Shown here: one piece after another, positions 8,929 to 19,858 of the stretch
Numbering within the stretch: the first letter of the stretch is position 1
How the letters are laid out: each line of letters begins with the position of its first letter
Assembly (NCBI RefSeq): GCF_030651185.1
Contig: NZ_JAUSCJ010000005.1
Span: 1 to 56,752, forward strand
From: Phenylobacterium sp.
Lineage (GTDB): Bacteria > Pseudomonadota > Alphaproteobacteria > Caulobacterales > Caulobacteraceae
Length of the DNA: 56,752 bases
Direction of reading: 5' to 3'
Notes under the pieces: generated by a model
What the model was told of the DNA's origin: nothing
Databases searched by the model: none
What the model saw: only the letters and a program-made list of their open reading frames with translations
Made by a program: the position numbers and the translations under genes

Positions 8929-9561
8929 TCATCGGCCGTAGCCAGCGACCTCCTCCAGTTCCTGGATCCGCTGGTCGTACAGGTCGGCGACCTCCTCGGG
9001 CGCATGGCGGGCGGCGTCCTCGCGGGCGTCCAGCCAGCGCTGCTGCTGGCGGCGCAGACGGTGCAGGGGAATTCCGGCGTCGAGGGCGCGGCGCCAGGCG
9101 CCGGACAGCCGGCGGTCCTGAGCGGCCAGGGCGGCGTCGCCGCAGACTAGCTCCTCGGCGGCGCTGGCGCTGTCGGCGCAGTCGAAGCTCGGCCCCTGCA
9201 CCCCAGGCTGGACAGGCGGCGCGATCTCCCTGGGGGGAGAGATCTCGGTCTCTAGCGCGGGGATCGACGGGCGGGGAGCCTTCAGGCCGGGCGGCAGCAG
9301 CTCAAGCTTGCCGCCCTTGACGGCGGGCAGGGGCTCGTCGCGATCGATCTCGATCTGCATCTGCTCCACCGGCTTCATGGAGCCCGGCTCGCGGGTGTCC
9401 GGCGCCAATTGCGGCCGCGCCAGCAGGCCGACCGCCAGGCCCAGGACGCAGGCGCCGCCGACCCCGGCCAGCACCATGGGACGGGTCAACAGCGACCTCG
9501 CGGGCGGAGCGGCGGCGACAGGAGAGTCGGGCGGCGAGCCGCCGGGGGTTTCGATGTTCAT
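8929..9561 (-). CDS. Membrane-anchored LprI-like (DUF1311) domain protein, paralog B
   Basis: A 210-residue protein with the same plan as its downstream neighbour: short cytoplasmic tail, membrane segment near residues 28-48, a linker of about 75 residues, then an LprI-type module (PSFDCADSASAAEELVC, then QDRRLSGAWRRAL and QQRWLDAREDAA). The two proteins differ mainly in their linkers, so the pair looks like an old tandem duplication. The ATG at 9561 is chosen because the ATG ten codons upstream adds only an arginine-rich tail. About 175 bases separate it from paralog A, so separate promoters are possible. Confidence 0.75.
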   Translation of the reverse strand: MNIETPGGSPPDSPVAAAPPARSLLTRPMVLAGVGGACVLGLAVGLLARPQLAPDTREPGSMKPVEQMQIEIDRDEPLPAVKGGKLELLPPGLKAPRPSIPALETEISPPREIAPPVQPGVQGPSFDCADSASAAEELVCGDAALAAQDRRLSGAWRRALDAGIPLHRLRRQQQRWLDAREDAARHAPEEVADLYDQRIQELEEVAGYGR

Positions 9562-9697
9562 GGCGCGTGTCCTTGGTCGTAGCCTCCGCAATCCCCGAGG
9601 CGGCGCTATCGTTGCGGGCGGCCCCTGAACCGCGACTGAACCAGCATTGCGAAGCTCGCCTGCCGACCGCTATGTCGGCCTCACAAAGGAGGCGTCC

Positions 9698-10246
9698 ATG
9701 ACCGCCATCGGCCCGACCCTGGAAACCGAACGCCTGATCCTGCGTCCGCCCTGCGCAGAGGACTTCGCGCCCTGGTGCGCCTTCATGGCCGACGAGGATG
9801 CCGCGCGGCACATCGGCGGGCTGCAGACGCCTTCGGTGGTGTGGCGGGCCCTGTGCTCGGTGGCCGGCGCCTGGACCATCAGCGGGTTCTCGATGTTCAG
9901 CGTCGTCGAGAAGGCCACCGGCGACTGGGTCGGCCGGCTGGGTCCCTGGTATCCCGAGGGCTGGCCGGGGACCGAGGTCGGCTGGGGCATCGTGCGCGAC
10001 CGCTGGGGCAAGGGCTATGCGACCGAGGGGGCCATCGCTGCCACCGACTGGGCCTTCGACCACTTCGACTGGCATGAGGTGGTCCACACGATCGACCCGG
10101 CCAACACCGCGTCGGCCGCGGTGGCGAAACGGCTGGGGTCGACGATCCTGCGTCAGGCCGCGATGCCCGCGCCCTATGAGCATCTCACCGTCGATGTCTG
10201 GGGCCAGAGCCGCGACCAGTGGATGGCGGCGCGCGCGGCCCGCTAG
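9698..10246 (+). CDS. GNAT family N-acetyltransferase (RimJ/RimL type)
   Basis: A 182-residue acetyltransferase. The N-terminal LETERLILRPPCAEDF, the central VGWGIVRDRWGKGYATEG (acetyl-CoA pyrophosphate loop) and NTASAAVAKRLG are typical of the branch that modifies protein N-termini or small amines. The substrate is unknown. A strong ribosome binding site, AAAGGAGG at 9685-9692, fixes the ATG at 9698. Its TAG stop shares CTAG with the convergent LytTR gene. Confidence 0.88.
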   Translation: MTAIGPTLETERLILRPPCAEDFAPWCAFMADEDAARHIGGLQTPSVVWRALCSVAGAWTISGFSMFSVVEKATGDWVGRLGPWYPEGWPGTEVGWGIVRDRWGKGYATEGAIAATDWAFDHFDWHEVVHTIDPANTASAAVAKRLGSTILRQAAMPAPYEHLTVDVWGQSRDQWMAARAAR

Positions 10247-11034
10247 ATCCAGCCGGCGTCGCGGATCAGCTTGGCGTAGGTCCGGCTGACCGGGACCTCC
10301 GAGCCGTCCTTCAGCGTCAGGGTCGCGCGCCCATCGCCCCTGCGGGCGTCGGCCACGGCGTCACGCGCCACCCACCAGGACCGGTGCACCTGGGCGCCCT
10401 CGATCCCCTCCAGCTCGGCCACGGCGTCGGCCAGCCGCATCAGGATCAGGTCCTGGCCCTTGGAGGTGTGCAGGCGAAGATAGTGGTCCTCGGCTTCCAC
10501 CGCCCAGACCTCGGCGCCCCGCAGCTTCAGCGGCAGGCGCTCCAGGAACTTCACCGGCGCGGGGGCGGCGGCGGCGGCTGGCGCGGCCCGCCGGTGGGAC
10601 ATGAACACCGCCAGCGCCGTCATCAGCAGGGACATGATTGCGGTTATCAGCGCGTATTGCGGCAATTCGCGCAGCTGCGCGGCGTCATGCGCGCCGAGGT
10701 TGGTCACACTCCAGGCCACCAAGGTCATCGGCGGGGTCATCATCGCGGCGCCCATCACCACCTGATAGGGCGGGCCGCGCCGGGCCAGCGGGATCCGCCC
10801 CGCCAGCTGGAAGCTCAGCATGCCCAGGGTGGCGCCGGCCAGGGCGATGGTCACCATGAAGGCGGTGCGTGGCAGAAAGCCGATGTGTTCGCTGCCGAAG
10901 GCTCCGACGAAGCTCATGAAGGCGCCGACGATGGCGGCGATGACCAGGGTGCGCCGCGCACCCGTCCAGGTCAGGGGCTCCATCGGCGATGCGCGAACGG
11001 CGCCGGGCGGCGACTGGCGCAGGCGATCTGTCAT
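10243..11034 (-). CDS. Membrane-bound LytTR-family transcription regulator
   Basis: A 263-residue protein with about four membrane segments (residues 25-150), a short alanine/proline linker, and a C-terminal LytTR DNA-binding domain (about 160-263). The latter is recognised by VWAVEAEDHYLRLHTSKG, the RSWWVARDAV stretch and VPVSRTYAKLIRDAGWI. It lacks a receiver domain, so the membrane part may sense the signal itself. It is divergent from the DUF2306 membrane gene across 85 bases. LytTR regulators often act on the adjacent divergent gene, so that is its likely target (inference). Confidence 0.85.
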   Translation of the reverse strand: MTDRLRQSPPGAVRASPMEPLTWTGARRTLVIAAIVGAFMSFVGAFGSEHIGFLPRTAFMVTIALAGATLGMLSFQLAGRIPLARRGPPYQVVMGAAMMTPPMTLVAWSVTNLGAHDAAQLRELPQYALITAIMSLLMTALAVFMSHRRAAPAAAAAPAPVKFLERLPLKLRGAEVWAVEAEDHYLRLHTSKGQDLILMRLADAVAELEGIEGAQVHRSWWVARDAVADARRGDGRATLTLKDGSEVPVSRTYAKLIRDAGWI

Positions 11035-11119
11035 TCGACGCATCGTCCTTTGCGCATGGGCCGTCCGGGTCTCCAAACCACAGCAGCGGGCCACGAGGGC
11101 CCTGAAGCGGAGATAACGG

Positions 11120-11671
11120 ATGTCGCTGGTTTCTCAAACGTCGGCTCATGAAGGGCCCGGCCGGATTCAACGACTCCGCAGGCTCGCCCTGCCGATCGCC
11201 GGCATCGGGCTGGCGGTGGTGCTCGTTCCCCTCGCCGGCGGCCTCCTGCGCGCCGCGAGCCTCGGCCGGCTTCATGGCCCGGACTGGGCCCTGCTGGCCG
11301 CCCAGCCCCGGGTGATCCAGCTGCATCTGGGGGCCGCGGTGGTGGCCCTGGTGATCGGCGCCATGCTGATGCTGATGCGCAAGGGGGTCACCTTCCACCG
11401 GACCGCGGGCTGGCTTTGGGTCGGCGCCATGTCCATCGTGGCCGGATCGTCGATCTTCATCACCGGCGTGAATGGCGACCGCTGGTCGTTCATCCACCTG
11501 ATCACCGGCTGGACCCTCATCGCCCTGCCGCTGGCGGTCATCGCCGCCCGCCGTCACGACGTGCAGCGGCACCGCCGCGCCATGATGGGCATGTTCTACG
11601 GCGGCCTGATCATCGCCGGCGCCTTGACCTTCATTCCCGGCCGAACCTTGTGGAACGTCTTCTTCGCTTGA
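11120..11671 (+). CDS. DUF2306 family membrane protein
   Basis: A 183-residue protein with four or five membrane segments. The DUF2306 signature is seen in FHRTAGWLWVGAMSIVAGSS, FIHLITGWTLIALPLA and RRHDVQRHRRAMMGMFYGG; the several histidines could bind heme or metal, but the family has no established function. It shares an 85-base promoter region with the divergent LytTR regulator. Confidence 0.83.
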   Translation: MSLVSQTSAHEGPGRIQRLRRLALPIAGIGLAVVLVPLAGGLLRAASLGRLHGPDWALLAAQPRVIQLHLGAAVVALVIGAMLMLMRKGVTFHRTAGWLWVGAMSIVAGSSIFITGVNGDRWSFIHLITGWTLIALPLAVIAARRHDVQRHRRAMMGMFYGGLIIAGALTFIPGRTLWNVFFA

Positions 11672-11714
11672 CGCTCCGGCGCCCCGCGGAGCGTGTTCCG
11701 CAACAGGGAACACG
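11671..11714 (+). terminator. Two overlapping inverted repeats before the suc operon
   Basis: ACGCTCCG (11671-11678) can pair with CGGAGCGT (11687-11694), and CGTGTTCC (11692-11699) with GGAACACG (11707-11714). The two stems share bases 11692-11694 and so cannot both form completely. They start at the stop codon of the DUF2306 gene. There is no T run, so termination is plausible but not certain. Confidence 0.4.
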
Positions 11715-11762
11715 CCCGTCGGACAATTGGACGCGAACGTTATTTTTCTGACCGTGGCGCGG

Positions 11763-11791
11763 TTGCAACGGTCCGGAACGGCGCTTATACC
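11763..11791 (+). promoter_or_regulatory. Candidate promoter of the sucCD-odhAB-lpd operon
   Basis: TTGCAA (11763-11768) and TATACC (11786-11791) with a 17-base spacer. The surrounding GCTTATACC resembles the Caulobacter -10 pattern. The expected transcript start is about 45 bases before the sucC ATG. Confidence 0.5.
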
Positions 11792-11841
11792 CCGGCTTCT
11801 CGCCGCACTGGGCGAGCCCAAACAGCGCGTCTCGCGACCTC

Positions 11842-13041
11842 ATGAATATACACGAGCATCAAGCCAAAGCCGTCCTCTCCGAGTTCGGCGTGGCGGTCCC
11901 GCGTGGCTATCCGGCCTTCACCGTTGAGGAGGCCGTCAAGGCGGCCGAAACCCTCGGGGGACCGGTCTTCGTGGTGAAGTCCCAGATCCATGCCGGCGGC
12001 CGCGGCAAGGGCAAGTTCGAGGGCCTCGGCCCCGACGCCAAGGGCGGGGTCCGGGTGGTCAAGAGCGTCGAGGAGGTCCGCGCCAACGCGACCGAGATGC
12101 TCGGCCGGGTGCTGGTGACCCATCAGACGGGTCCCAAGGGCAAGCAGGTCAACCGTCTCTACATCGAAGAGGGCGCTGCGATCGCCAAGGAATTCTACCT
12201 GTCCCTGCTGGTGGACCGCGACACGAGCCGGATTTCGGTCGTCGCCTCCACCGAAGGCGGCATGGACATCGAGGACGTGGCCCACTCGACGCCTGAAAAG
12301 ATTGTGAGCTTCTCCATCGACCCGGCCACCGGGGTCTGGAACCACCATGGCCTGAAGCTCTCCAAGGCGCTCGGCCTGAAGGGCGACCTCTCCAAGCAAG
12401 CCTCCAAGCTGCTGCGCCAGCTCTATGCGGCGTTCGTGGCCAAGGACATGGCCATGCTGGAGATCAACCCGCTGATCGTCACCGCCGACGACCAGCTGCG
12501 CGTGCTCGACGCCAAGGTCTCCTTCGACAGCAACGCCCTCTACCGCCATCCCGATGTCGTCGCCCTGCGCGACGAGAGCGAAGAGGACCCCAAGGAAATC
12601 GAGGCCTCCAAGTTCGACCTCAGCTACATCGCCCTCGACGGCGAGATCGGCTGCATGGTCAACGGCGCGGGCCTGGCCATGGCCACCATGGACATCATCA
12701 AGCTCTATGGCGCAGAGCCCGCCAACTTCCTGGACGTCGGCGGCGGCGCCGACGAAGCCAAGGTGACGGCGGCCTTCAAGATCATCATGGCCGACCCGAA
12801 CGTGAAGGGCATCCTGGTGAACATCTTCGGCGGCATCGCCCGTTGCGACGTCCTGGCCCAGGGCGTGGTGGCGGCGGTCAAGCAGGTGGGCCTGTCGGTT
12901 CCCCTGGTGGTCCGCCTGGAAGGCACCAACGCCGAGCTCGGCAAGAAGATCATCAACGAGAGCGGCCTGAACGTCATCGCCGCCAACGACCTTTCGGATG
13001 GCGCCGAGAAGATCGTCGCCGCCGTGCGTGGAGCCGCCTGA
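11842..13041 (+). CDS. sucC: Succinyl-CoA synthetase (ADP-forming), beta subunit
   Basis: A 399-residue subunit with an N-terminal ATP-grasp domain ([33 protein letters not shown]) and a C-terminal CoA-ligase domain ([27 protein letters not shown]). With SucD it converts succinyl-CoA, ADP and phosphate to succinate, ATP and CoA, the substrate-level phosphorylation step of the TCA cycle. The stop TGA overlaps the sucD ATG by one base (TGATG), which suggests coupled translation giving equal amounts of both subunits. Confidence 0.98.
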   Translation: MNIHEHQAKAVLSEFGVAVPRGYPAFTVEEAVKAAETLGGPVFVVKSQIHAGGRGKGKFEGLGPDAKGGVRVVKSVEEVRANATEMLGRVLVTHQTGPKGKQVNRLYIEEGAAIAKEFYLSLLVDRDTSRISVVASTEGGMDIEDVAHSTPEKIVSFSIDPATGVWNHHGLKLSKALGLKGDLSKQASKLLRQLYAAFVAKDMAMLEINPLIVTADDQLRVLDAKVSFDSNALYRHPDVVALRDESEEDPKEIEASKFDLSYIALDGEIGCMVNGAGLAMATMDIIKLYGAEPANFLDVGGGADEAKVTAAFKIIMADPNVKGILVNIFGGIARCDVLAQGVVAAVKQVGLSVPLVVRLEGTNAELGKKIINESGLNVIAANDLSDGAEKIVAAVRGAA

Positions 13042-13919
13042 TGTCCATCCTCATCGGCAAAGAGACGCGCGTTATCTGCCAGGGCATCACCGGCGCCCAG
13101 GGCACCTTCCACTCCGAGCAGGCCATCGCTTTCGGCACCAAGATGGTCGGCGGCGTCACCCCCGGTAAGGGTGGCTCCACCCACATCGGCCTGCCGGTCT
13201 TCGACACCGTCGATGAAGCCGTCCGCGCCACCGGCGCCGACGCCAGCGTGATCTACGTGCCCCCGGCCTTCGCCGCGGATTCCATCCTGGAAGCCATCGA
13301 GGCCGAAGTCCCCCTGGTGATCTGCATCACCGAGGGCATCCCGGTGCTGGACATGGTGCAGGTCAAGCGCGCCCTGATCGGCTCAAAAACCAGGCTGATC
13401 GGGCCCAACTGCCCCGGCGTCCTGACCCCGGAAGCCTGCAAGATTGGCATCATGCCGGCCAATATCTTCAAGAAGGGCTCGGTGGGTGTTGTCTCGCGCT
13501 CGGGCACGCTTACTTACGAAGCCGTGTTCCAGACCACCCAGGTGGGCCTGGGCCAATCCACGGCGGTGGGTATCGGCGGCGACCCGGTGAAGGGCACCGA
13601 GTTCATCGACATGCTCGACATGTTCCTGAAGGATCCGGAGACGGAATCGATCATCATGATCGGCGAAATCGGCGGCTCCGCGGAAGAAGACGCGGCTGAG
13701 TTCATTAAGAATTCAGCAATCAAGAAGCCTATGGTCGGCTTCATCGCGGGACGCACCGCGCCGCCCGGGCGGCGCATGGGTCACGCGGGCGCGATCATCT
13801 CCGGCGGCAAGGGCGGCGCCGAGGATAAGATCGCCGCGATGGAGGCTGCGGGCATCCGCGTGTCACCGTCGCCGGCGAAACTGGGCGAAACCCTCCTTGA
13901 GGTTCTCAAGGGCAGATAG
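13041..13919 (+). CDS. sucD: Succinyl-CoA synthetase, alpha subunit
   Basis: A 292-residue subunit with an N-terminal CoA-binding Rossmann domain ([24 protein letters not shown]) and the phosphohistidine H248 in [10 protein letters not shown]. It catalyses the same reaction as SucC, with which it forms the complex. Its length equals the family norm. The start overlaps the sucC stop. Downstream, about 160 bases carrying an inverted repeat separate it from odhA. Confidence 0.98.
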   Translation: MSILIGKETRVICQGITGAQGTFHSEQAIAFGTKMVGGVTPGKGGSTHIGLPVFDTVDEAVRATGADASVIYVPPAFAADSILEAIEAEVPLVICITEGIPVLDMVQVKRALIGSKTRLIGPNCPGVLTPEACKIGIMPANIFKKGSVGVVSRSGTLTYEAVFQTTQVGLGQSTAVGIGGDPVKGTEFIDMLDMFLKDPETESIIMIGEIGGSAEEDAAEFIKNSAIKKPMVGFIAGRTAPPGRRMGHAGAIISGGKGGAEDKIAAMEAAGIRVSPSPAKLGETLLEVLKGR

Positions 13920-13961
13920 CCATTCCTGCCGAAGTGGGGGCCGGTTCGGCGTCCGGAATGG
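13920..13961 (+). terminator. Hairpin between sucD and odhA
   Basis: CCATTCC (13920-13926) with GGAATGG (13955-13961), and inside it GCCGAA (13928-13933) with TTCGGC (13945-13950). The structure begins directly after the sucD stop codon and has no T run. It may attenuate read-through or protect the sucCD message, giving different levels of the two halves of the operon. Confidence 0.4.
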
Positions 13962-14079
13962 TCTCGACGAAGGTCTTGGGCGAACCCAGAATTCGCTCAA
14001 GACGCGAAAATCAAGCGTAGGGCGGACCGCGCTCGGCTCCTTTCATGAAGCTCCGCGGCCCCCCGGGAAAGCGGACGAA

Positions 14080-17034
14080 ATGGCGGACGACGCAGGTCTG
14101 ATCAACGAGGTGCTCGCCGAGACCTCCTTCCTGTATGGCGGCAACACCGCCTTCGTGGAGGACCTCTACGCGCGATGGGCCGTTGACCCGAATTCCGTCG
14201 AGCCCTCGTGGCGCGCCTTCTTCGCCTCTCTCCAGGACCGCGCCGACGAGGTGAAGGCCGCGGCGGTCAAGCCCGGCTGGACCCACCGCGCCGCGCCCGC
14301 CGCCCGTCCTGAATGGCTCTCGGCCATCGACGGCCTCTGGCCGGCGGTGGAGGCCAAAGTCGGCGCCAAGGTCGCCGAGCGCGCCGCGCCGGCCGCCAGC
14401 CCTGAATCGGTCCGCGCCGCGACGCTGGATTCCCTGCGCGCCATCATGATGATCCGCGCCTACCGGATGCGCGGCCATCTGCGGGCCAATCTCGACCCGC
14501 TGGGCATCGCCATTCCCGAGGGCGACGCCACCGAACTCGACCCCGCCTCCTACGGCTTCACCGAGGCCGACTACGACCGCTCGATCTTCCTGGACTTCGT
14601 GCTGGGCCTGGAGACCGGGACCATCCGCGAGATCCTGGCGATCCTGCGCCGCACCTACTGCAACGACATCGGCGTGCAGTACATGCACATCTCCGACCCG
14701 GCCCAGAAGGCCTGGCTGCAGGAGCGCATCGAGGGCCGGGATAAGGAAATAAGCTTCACCAAGGAGGGCAAGGTCGCCATCCTGAAGAAGCTGATTGAGG
14801 CCGAGGGCTTCGAGAAGTTCCTGCACAAGCGCTTCCCCGGCACCAAGCGGTTCGGCCTGGACGGCGGCGAGGCCATGGTCCCGGCGCTGGAGCAGATCAT
14901 CAAGCGCGGCGGCGCGCTCGGCGTGAAGGACATCGTCATCGGCATGCCCCACCGGGGCCGGCTGAACGTGCTCGCCGCGGTGATGGCAAAGCCCTACCAG
15001 GTGATCTTCCACGAGTTCCAGGGCGGCTCCAGCCTGCCCTCGGACGTGGAAGGCTCCGGCGATGTGAAGTACCACATGGGCGCCTCCTCGGACCGCGCCT
15101 TCGACGGCAATTCCGTCCACCTGTCGCTGACCGCCAACCCCTCCCACCTGGAGATCGTCAACCCGGTGGTGCTGGGCAAGGCCCGCGCCAAGCAGGCCAG
15201 CCTGCTGCGTGAGAACCCCGATTCCGGCCGCACCCACGTCCTGCCCCTGCTGCTGCACGGGGATGCGGCCTTCGCCGGCCAGGGCGTGATCGCCGAATGC
15301 TTCACCATCTCGGGCGTGAAGGGCTACCGCACCGGCGGAACGATCCACTTCATCGTCAACAACCAGATCGGTTTCACCACGGCCCCGGCCTTCAGCCGCT
15401 CCTCGCCGTATCCGTCCGACGTCGCCCTGATGGTGGAGGCGCCGATCTTCCACGTGAACGGGGATGACCCCGAGGCCGTGACCTATGTCGCCAAGGTGGC
15501 CACCGAGTTCCGCCAGCAGTTCGGCAAGGACGTGGTCATCGACATGTTCTGCTACCGCCGGTTCGGTCACAACGAGGGTGACGACCCGACGATGACCTCG
15601 CCCTTGATGTACGCCAAGATCAAGGACCACCCCTCGACCCGCGAACTCTATTCCCGCCAGCTGATCGGCGAGGGTGTGATCACCGAGGACGACGTCACGG
15701 GTTGGATGAAGGCGTTCGACGACTTCCTCGACCAGGAGATGGAGTCGGGCAAGACCTACAAGGCCAACAAGGCCGACTGGCTGGACGGCAAGTGGGCGGG
15801 CCTGGCCCTGCCCGAGGGCGACGACCGCCGCGGCGACACCAGCGTGCCGCTGCAGAAGCTGCTCGACCTGGGCGGCCGGATGACCGCCATCCCGGCCGAC
15901 CTGGACATCCACAAGACCGTCAAGCGCGCCATCGACAACCGCCGCGCCGCCATCGAGACCGGTGAAGGCCTCGACTGGGGCAATGCCGAGCATCTGGCCC
16001 TGGCCACCTTGCTGGATGACGGCTTCCCCGTCCGCCTGGCCGGCCAGGACAGCGTGCGCGGCACCTTCGTGCAGCGCCACTGCGACCTGATCGACCAGAC
16101 TACCGAGGCCCACTACCAGCCGCTCTCCAACCTGCGCCCCGGCCAGGCCCACTTCGAGGTTATCGACAGCGCCCTGTCCGAAGAGGCGGTGCTGGGCTTC
16201 GAGTACGGCTTCTCCCTGGCCGACCCCAAGACGCTGGTCCTGTGGGAGGCTCAGTTCGGCGACTTCGCCAACGGCGCCCAGGTGGTGATCGACCAGTTCA
16301 TCTCGTCGGGCGAACGGAAATGGCTCCGTATGAGTGGGCTGGTCCTGCTCCTGCCCCACGGCTACGAGGGCCAGGGCCCGGAACACTCCTCGGCCCGTCT
16401 CGAGCGTTTCCTGCAGCTCTGCGCCGAGGACAACCTCCAGGTCGTCAACTGCTCGACGCCGGCCAACTACTTCCACGTGCTGCGACGCCAGATGCGCCGG
16501 GAGTTCCGCAAGCCCCTGGTGGTGATGACGCCCAAGTCGCTGCTGCGCCACAAGAAGGCGACCTCGCGCCTGGTGGACATGGCCGAGGGCTCGTCCTTCC
16601 ACCGGGTGCTGCACGACGACGCCGAGCGCGGGATCAACACCGCCACCAAGCTGGTGGAGCCCGACAAGATCCGCCGCGTCGTGCTGTGCTCGGGCAAGGT
16701 CTATTACGACCTGCTGGACGCGCGTGAGGAGAAGGGCGTCGACGACGTCTACCTGATGCGCCTGGAGCAGTTCTATCCCTGGCCGGTGAAGTCGCTGTCC
16801 ACCGAACTGTCGCGGTTCCCCAACGCCGAACTGGTCTGGTGTCAGGAAGAGCCGAAGAACATGGGCGGCTGGACCTTTGTCGATCCGTGGCTGGAACTGA
16901 CCCTCGACCGCCTGAAGATCAAGGCCAAGCGCGCCCGCTATGTCGGCCGCCCCGCCTCGGCCTCCACCGCCGCCGGCCAGATGAGCCGGCACATGAAGGA
17001 GCTTCAGACGTTCCTTGCTGAAGCCTTCGCCTAA
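14080..17034 (+). CDS. odhA: 2-oxoglutarate dehydrogenase, E1 component
   Basis: A 984-residue thiamine-diphosphate enzyme that decarboxylates 2-oxoglutarate and passes the succinyl group to the lipoyl arm of E2. It has the short N-terminal E2-binding segment (about 1-45, [17 protein letters not shown]), the TPP-binding core ([32 protein letters not shown]), and the C-terminal transketolase-like region ([36 protein letters not shown]). The ATG at 14080 is chosen because the 61 upstream codons in frame lack family similarity and run back into sucD. Also known as sucA. Confidence 0.97.
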   Translation: MADDAGLINEVLAETSFLYGGNTAFVEDLYARWAVDPNSVEPSWRAFFASLQDRADEVKAAAVKPGWTHRAAPAARPEWLSAIDGLWPAVEAKVGAKVAERAAPAASPESVRAATLDSLRAIMMIRAYRMRGHLRANLDPLGIAIPEGDATELDPASYGFTEADYDRSIFLDFVLGLETGTIREILAILRRTYCNDIGVQYMHISDPAQKAWLQERIEGRDKEISFTKEGKVAILKKLIEAEGFEKFLHKRFPGTKRFGLDGGEAMVPALEQIIKRGGALGVKDIVIGMPHRGRLNVLAAVMAKPYQVIFHEFQGGSSLPSDVEGSGDVKYHMGASSDRAFDGNSVHLSLTANPSHLEIVNPVVLGKARAKQASLLRENPDSGRTHVLPLLLHGDAAFAGQGVIAECFTISGVKGYRTGGTIHFIVNNQIGFTTAPAFSRSSPYPSDVALMVEAPIFHVNGDDPEAVTYVAKVATEFRQQFGKDVVIDMFCYRRFGHNEGDDPTMTSPLMYAKIKDHPSTRELYSRQLIGEGVITEDDVTGWMKAFDDFLDQEMESGKTYKANKADWLDGKWAGLALPEGDDRRGDTSVPLQKLLDLGGRMTAIPADLDIHKTVKRAIDNRRAAIETGEGLDWGNAEHLALATLLDDGFPVRLAGQDSVRGTFVQRHCDLIDQTTEAHYQPLSNLRPGQAHFEVIDSALSEEAVLGFEYGFSLADPKTLVLWEAQFGDFANGAQVVIDQFISSGERKWLRMSGLVLLLPHGYEGQGPEHSSARLERFLQLCAEDNLQVVNCSTPANYFHVLRRQMRREFRKPLVVMTPKSLLRHKKATSRLVDMAEGSSFHRVLHDDAERGINTATKLVEPDKIRRVVLCSGKVYYDLLDAREEKGVDDVYLMRLEQFYPWPVKSLSTELSRFPNAELVWCQEEPKNMGGWTFVDPWLELTLDRLKIKAKRARYVGRPASASTAAGQMSRHMKELQTFLAEAFA

Positions 17035-17069
17035 ACCGCCCGCCCGAAAGAACAGGAAGAACCTCCCCC

Positions 17070-18293
<1,224 letters not shown>

Positions 18294-18347
18294 GGGCGCG
18301 CGCCTCCATATCCGTCCCGGCACCCCTCAATTCGGAAGACCAGGCTC

Positions 18348-19745
18348 ATGGCCCAATACGACGTCGTCATCATCGGGGGCGGTCCCGCCGGCTACAATGG
18401 CGCCATCCGCGCGGGCCAGCTTGGCCTGTCGGTGGCCGTGGTGGAGAAGCGCGAGACCCTGGGCGGCACCTGCCTGAACGTTGGCTGCATGCCGTCCAAG
18501 GCCCTGCTGCACGCCTCGGAGATGTTCGAGTTGGCCAACAAGGACTTCGCCACCCTCGGCATCGAGGTGACGCCGACTCTTAACCTGCCTCAGATGATGA
18601 AGCAGAAGGCCGAGAGCGTGACGGCCCTGACCAAGGGCATCGAGTTCCTGTTCAAGAAGAACAAGGCCGACTGGATCAAGGGCATGGGTCGGATCGCCGG
18701 CCCCGGCAAGGTCGAGGTCACCGGCCCCGACGGCTCGGTCACCGTGCTGGAGACCAAGAACATCGTGATCGCCACCGGCTCGGAGCCCTCGGGCCTGCCC
18801 GGCGTCGTGGTGGACAACAAGCGCATCGTGGATTCCACCGGCGCCCTGTCGCTGCCCGAAGTGCCGGGGAGCCTGATCGTCATCGGCGCCGGCATCATCG
18901 GCCTGGAGCTGGGCTCTGTCTGGCGCCGCCTGGGCGCCCAGGTCACCGTCGTCGAGTTCCTCGACCGCATCACGCCGGGCATGGACGCCGAGACCGCCAA
19001 GACCTTCCAGCGCTCGCTGACCAAGCAGGGCATGGCCTTCAAGCTCGGCGCCAAGGTCACCGGCGCCAAGGCGTCAAAGACCGGCGTCACCCTGACCGTC
19101 GAGCCGGTGGCCGGTGGCGAGATCGAGACCCTGACCGCCGACTACGTGCTACTGGCCATCGGCCGGCGTCCCTATACCGACGGCCTGGGCCTGGAGACCG
19201 TCGGCATCGTCCCCGACAAGCGCGGCTTCATCGAGACCGACCACTTCAAGACCTCGGCGCCCGGTGTCTGGGCGATCGGCGACGCCATCCATGGCCCGAT
19301 GCTGGCCCACAAGGCCGAGGAGGACTCCGTGGCGGTGATTGAGCTCATCGCCGGCAAGTACGCCCACGTGGACTACAATCTGGTTCCCAGCGTGGTTTAC
19401 ACCTACCCGGAGGTCGCCTGGGTCGGGAAGACCGAGGAGCAGCTGAAGGAGGCCGGGGTCGCCTACAAGGCCGGCAAGTTCCCCTTCACCGCCAACAGCC
19501 GCGCCAAGATCAACCATGAGACCGAGGGCTTCGCCAAGGTGCTGGCCGACGCCACGACCGACGAGATTCTCGGCGTCCACATCATCGGCCCCCAGGCCGG
19601 CGAGCTGATCGGCGAATACTGCGTGGCCATGGCCTTCCGCGCCGCCAGCGAGGACATCGCCCGCACCGTCCACCCCCACCCGACCCGCTCCGAGGCCGGC
19701 CGTCAGGCCGCCATGGGCGTCGAGGGCTGGACGATGCAGGCCTAG
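18348..19745 (+). CDS. lpd: Dihydrolipoyl dehydrogenase (E3)
   Basis: A 465-residue flavoprotein that re-oxidises the lipoyl arm of E2 and reduces NAD. The FAD motif IGGGPAGYNGAIRAG, the redox pair C42/C47 in GGTCLNVGCMPSK, the NAD motif VIGAGIIGLELGSVW, the FAD segment VWAIGDAIHGPMLAHKAEE, and the C-terminal HPHPTRSE with its catalytic His/Glu pair are all present. It closes the suc-odh operon, so this copy presumably serves the 2-oxoglutarate complex; it could also be shared with other complexes. Confidence 0.97.
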   Translation: MAQYDVVIIGGGPAGYNGAIRAGQLGLSVAVVEKRETLGGTCLNVGCMPSKALLHASEMFELANKDFATLGIEVTPTLNLPQMMKQKAESVTALTKGIEFLFKKNKADWIKGMGRIAGPGKVEVTGPDGSVTVLETKNIVIATGSEPSGLPGVVVDNKRIVDSTGALSLPEVPGSLIVIGAGIIGLELGSVWRRLGAQVTVVEFLDRITPGMDAETAKTFQRSLTKQGMAFKLGAKVTGAKASKTGVTLTVEPVAGGEIETLTADYVLLAIGRRPYTDGLGLETVGIVPDKRGFIETDHFKTSAPGVWAIGDAIHGPMLAHKAEEDSVAVIELIAGKYAHVDYNLVPSVVYTYPEVAWVGKTEEQLKEAGVAYKAGKFPFTANSRAKINHETEGFAKVLADATTDEILGVHIIGPQAGELIGEYCVAMAFRAASEDIARTVHPHPTRSEAGRQAAMGVEGWTMQA

Positions 19746-19858
19746 ATCACGATGGATTGGGATCTCTCGATCCCAAATCCATGAACGTGATCGACCTTCT
19801 TAAATTCGAGCGGGATACGGACGGAAAACCGGTGTCCACTTTTCCTGATCCCGCTCGA
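19745..19858. repeat. Composite palindromic repeat between lpd and the GNAT gene
   Basis: Two hairpins lie side by side. The first, 19745-19792, has about 20 base pairs: GATCACG/CGTGATC, ATGGATT/AATCCAT and GGGATC/GATCCC around TCTC. The second, 19806-19858, pairs TCGAGCGGGAT with ATCCCGCTCGA and, inside, GGAAAA with TTTTCC. The GGAAAACCGGTGTCCACTTT core resembles a palindromic repeat I recall as widespread between alphaproteobacterial genes. The element begins at the last base of the lpd stop and probably ends the operon transcript. It also runs into the next open frame. Confidence 0.7.

Noticed and set aside
14011..16992. 993-codon open frame antisense to odhA
   Set aside because: It mirrors odhA codon for codon in a GC-rich genome, has a low-complexity composition rich in G, A, V, L, H and Q, and matches no family. 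The same applies to the long antisense frames opposite ftsH (34360-36441), the TonB receptor (40019-41683), serA (54261-56207) and the BAX-inhibitor gene (2759-3625).
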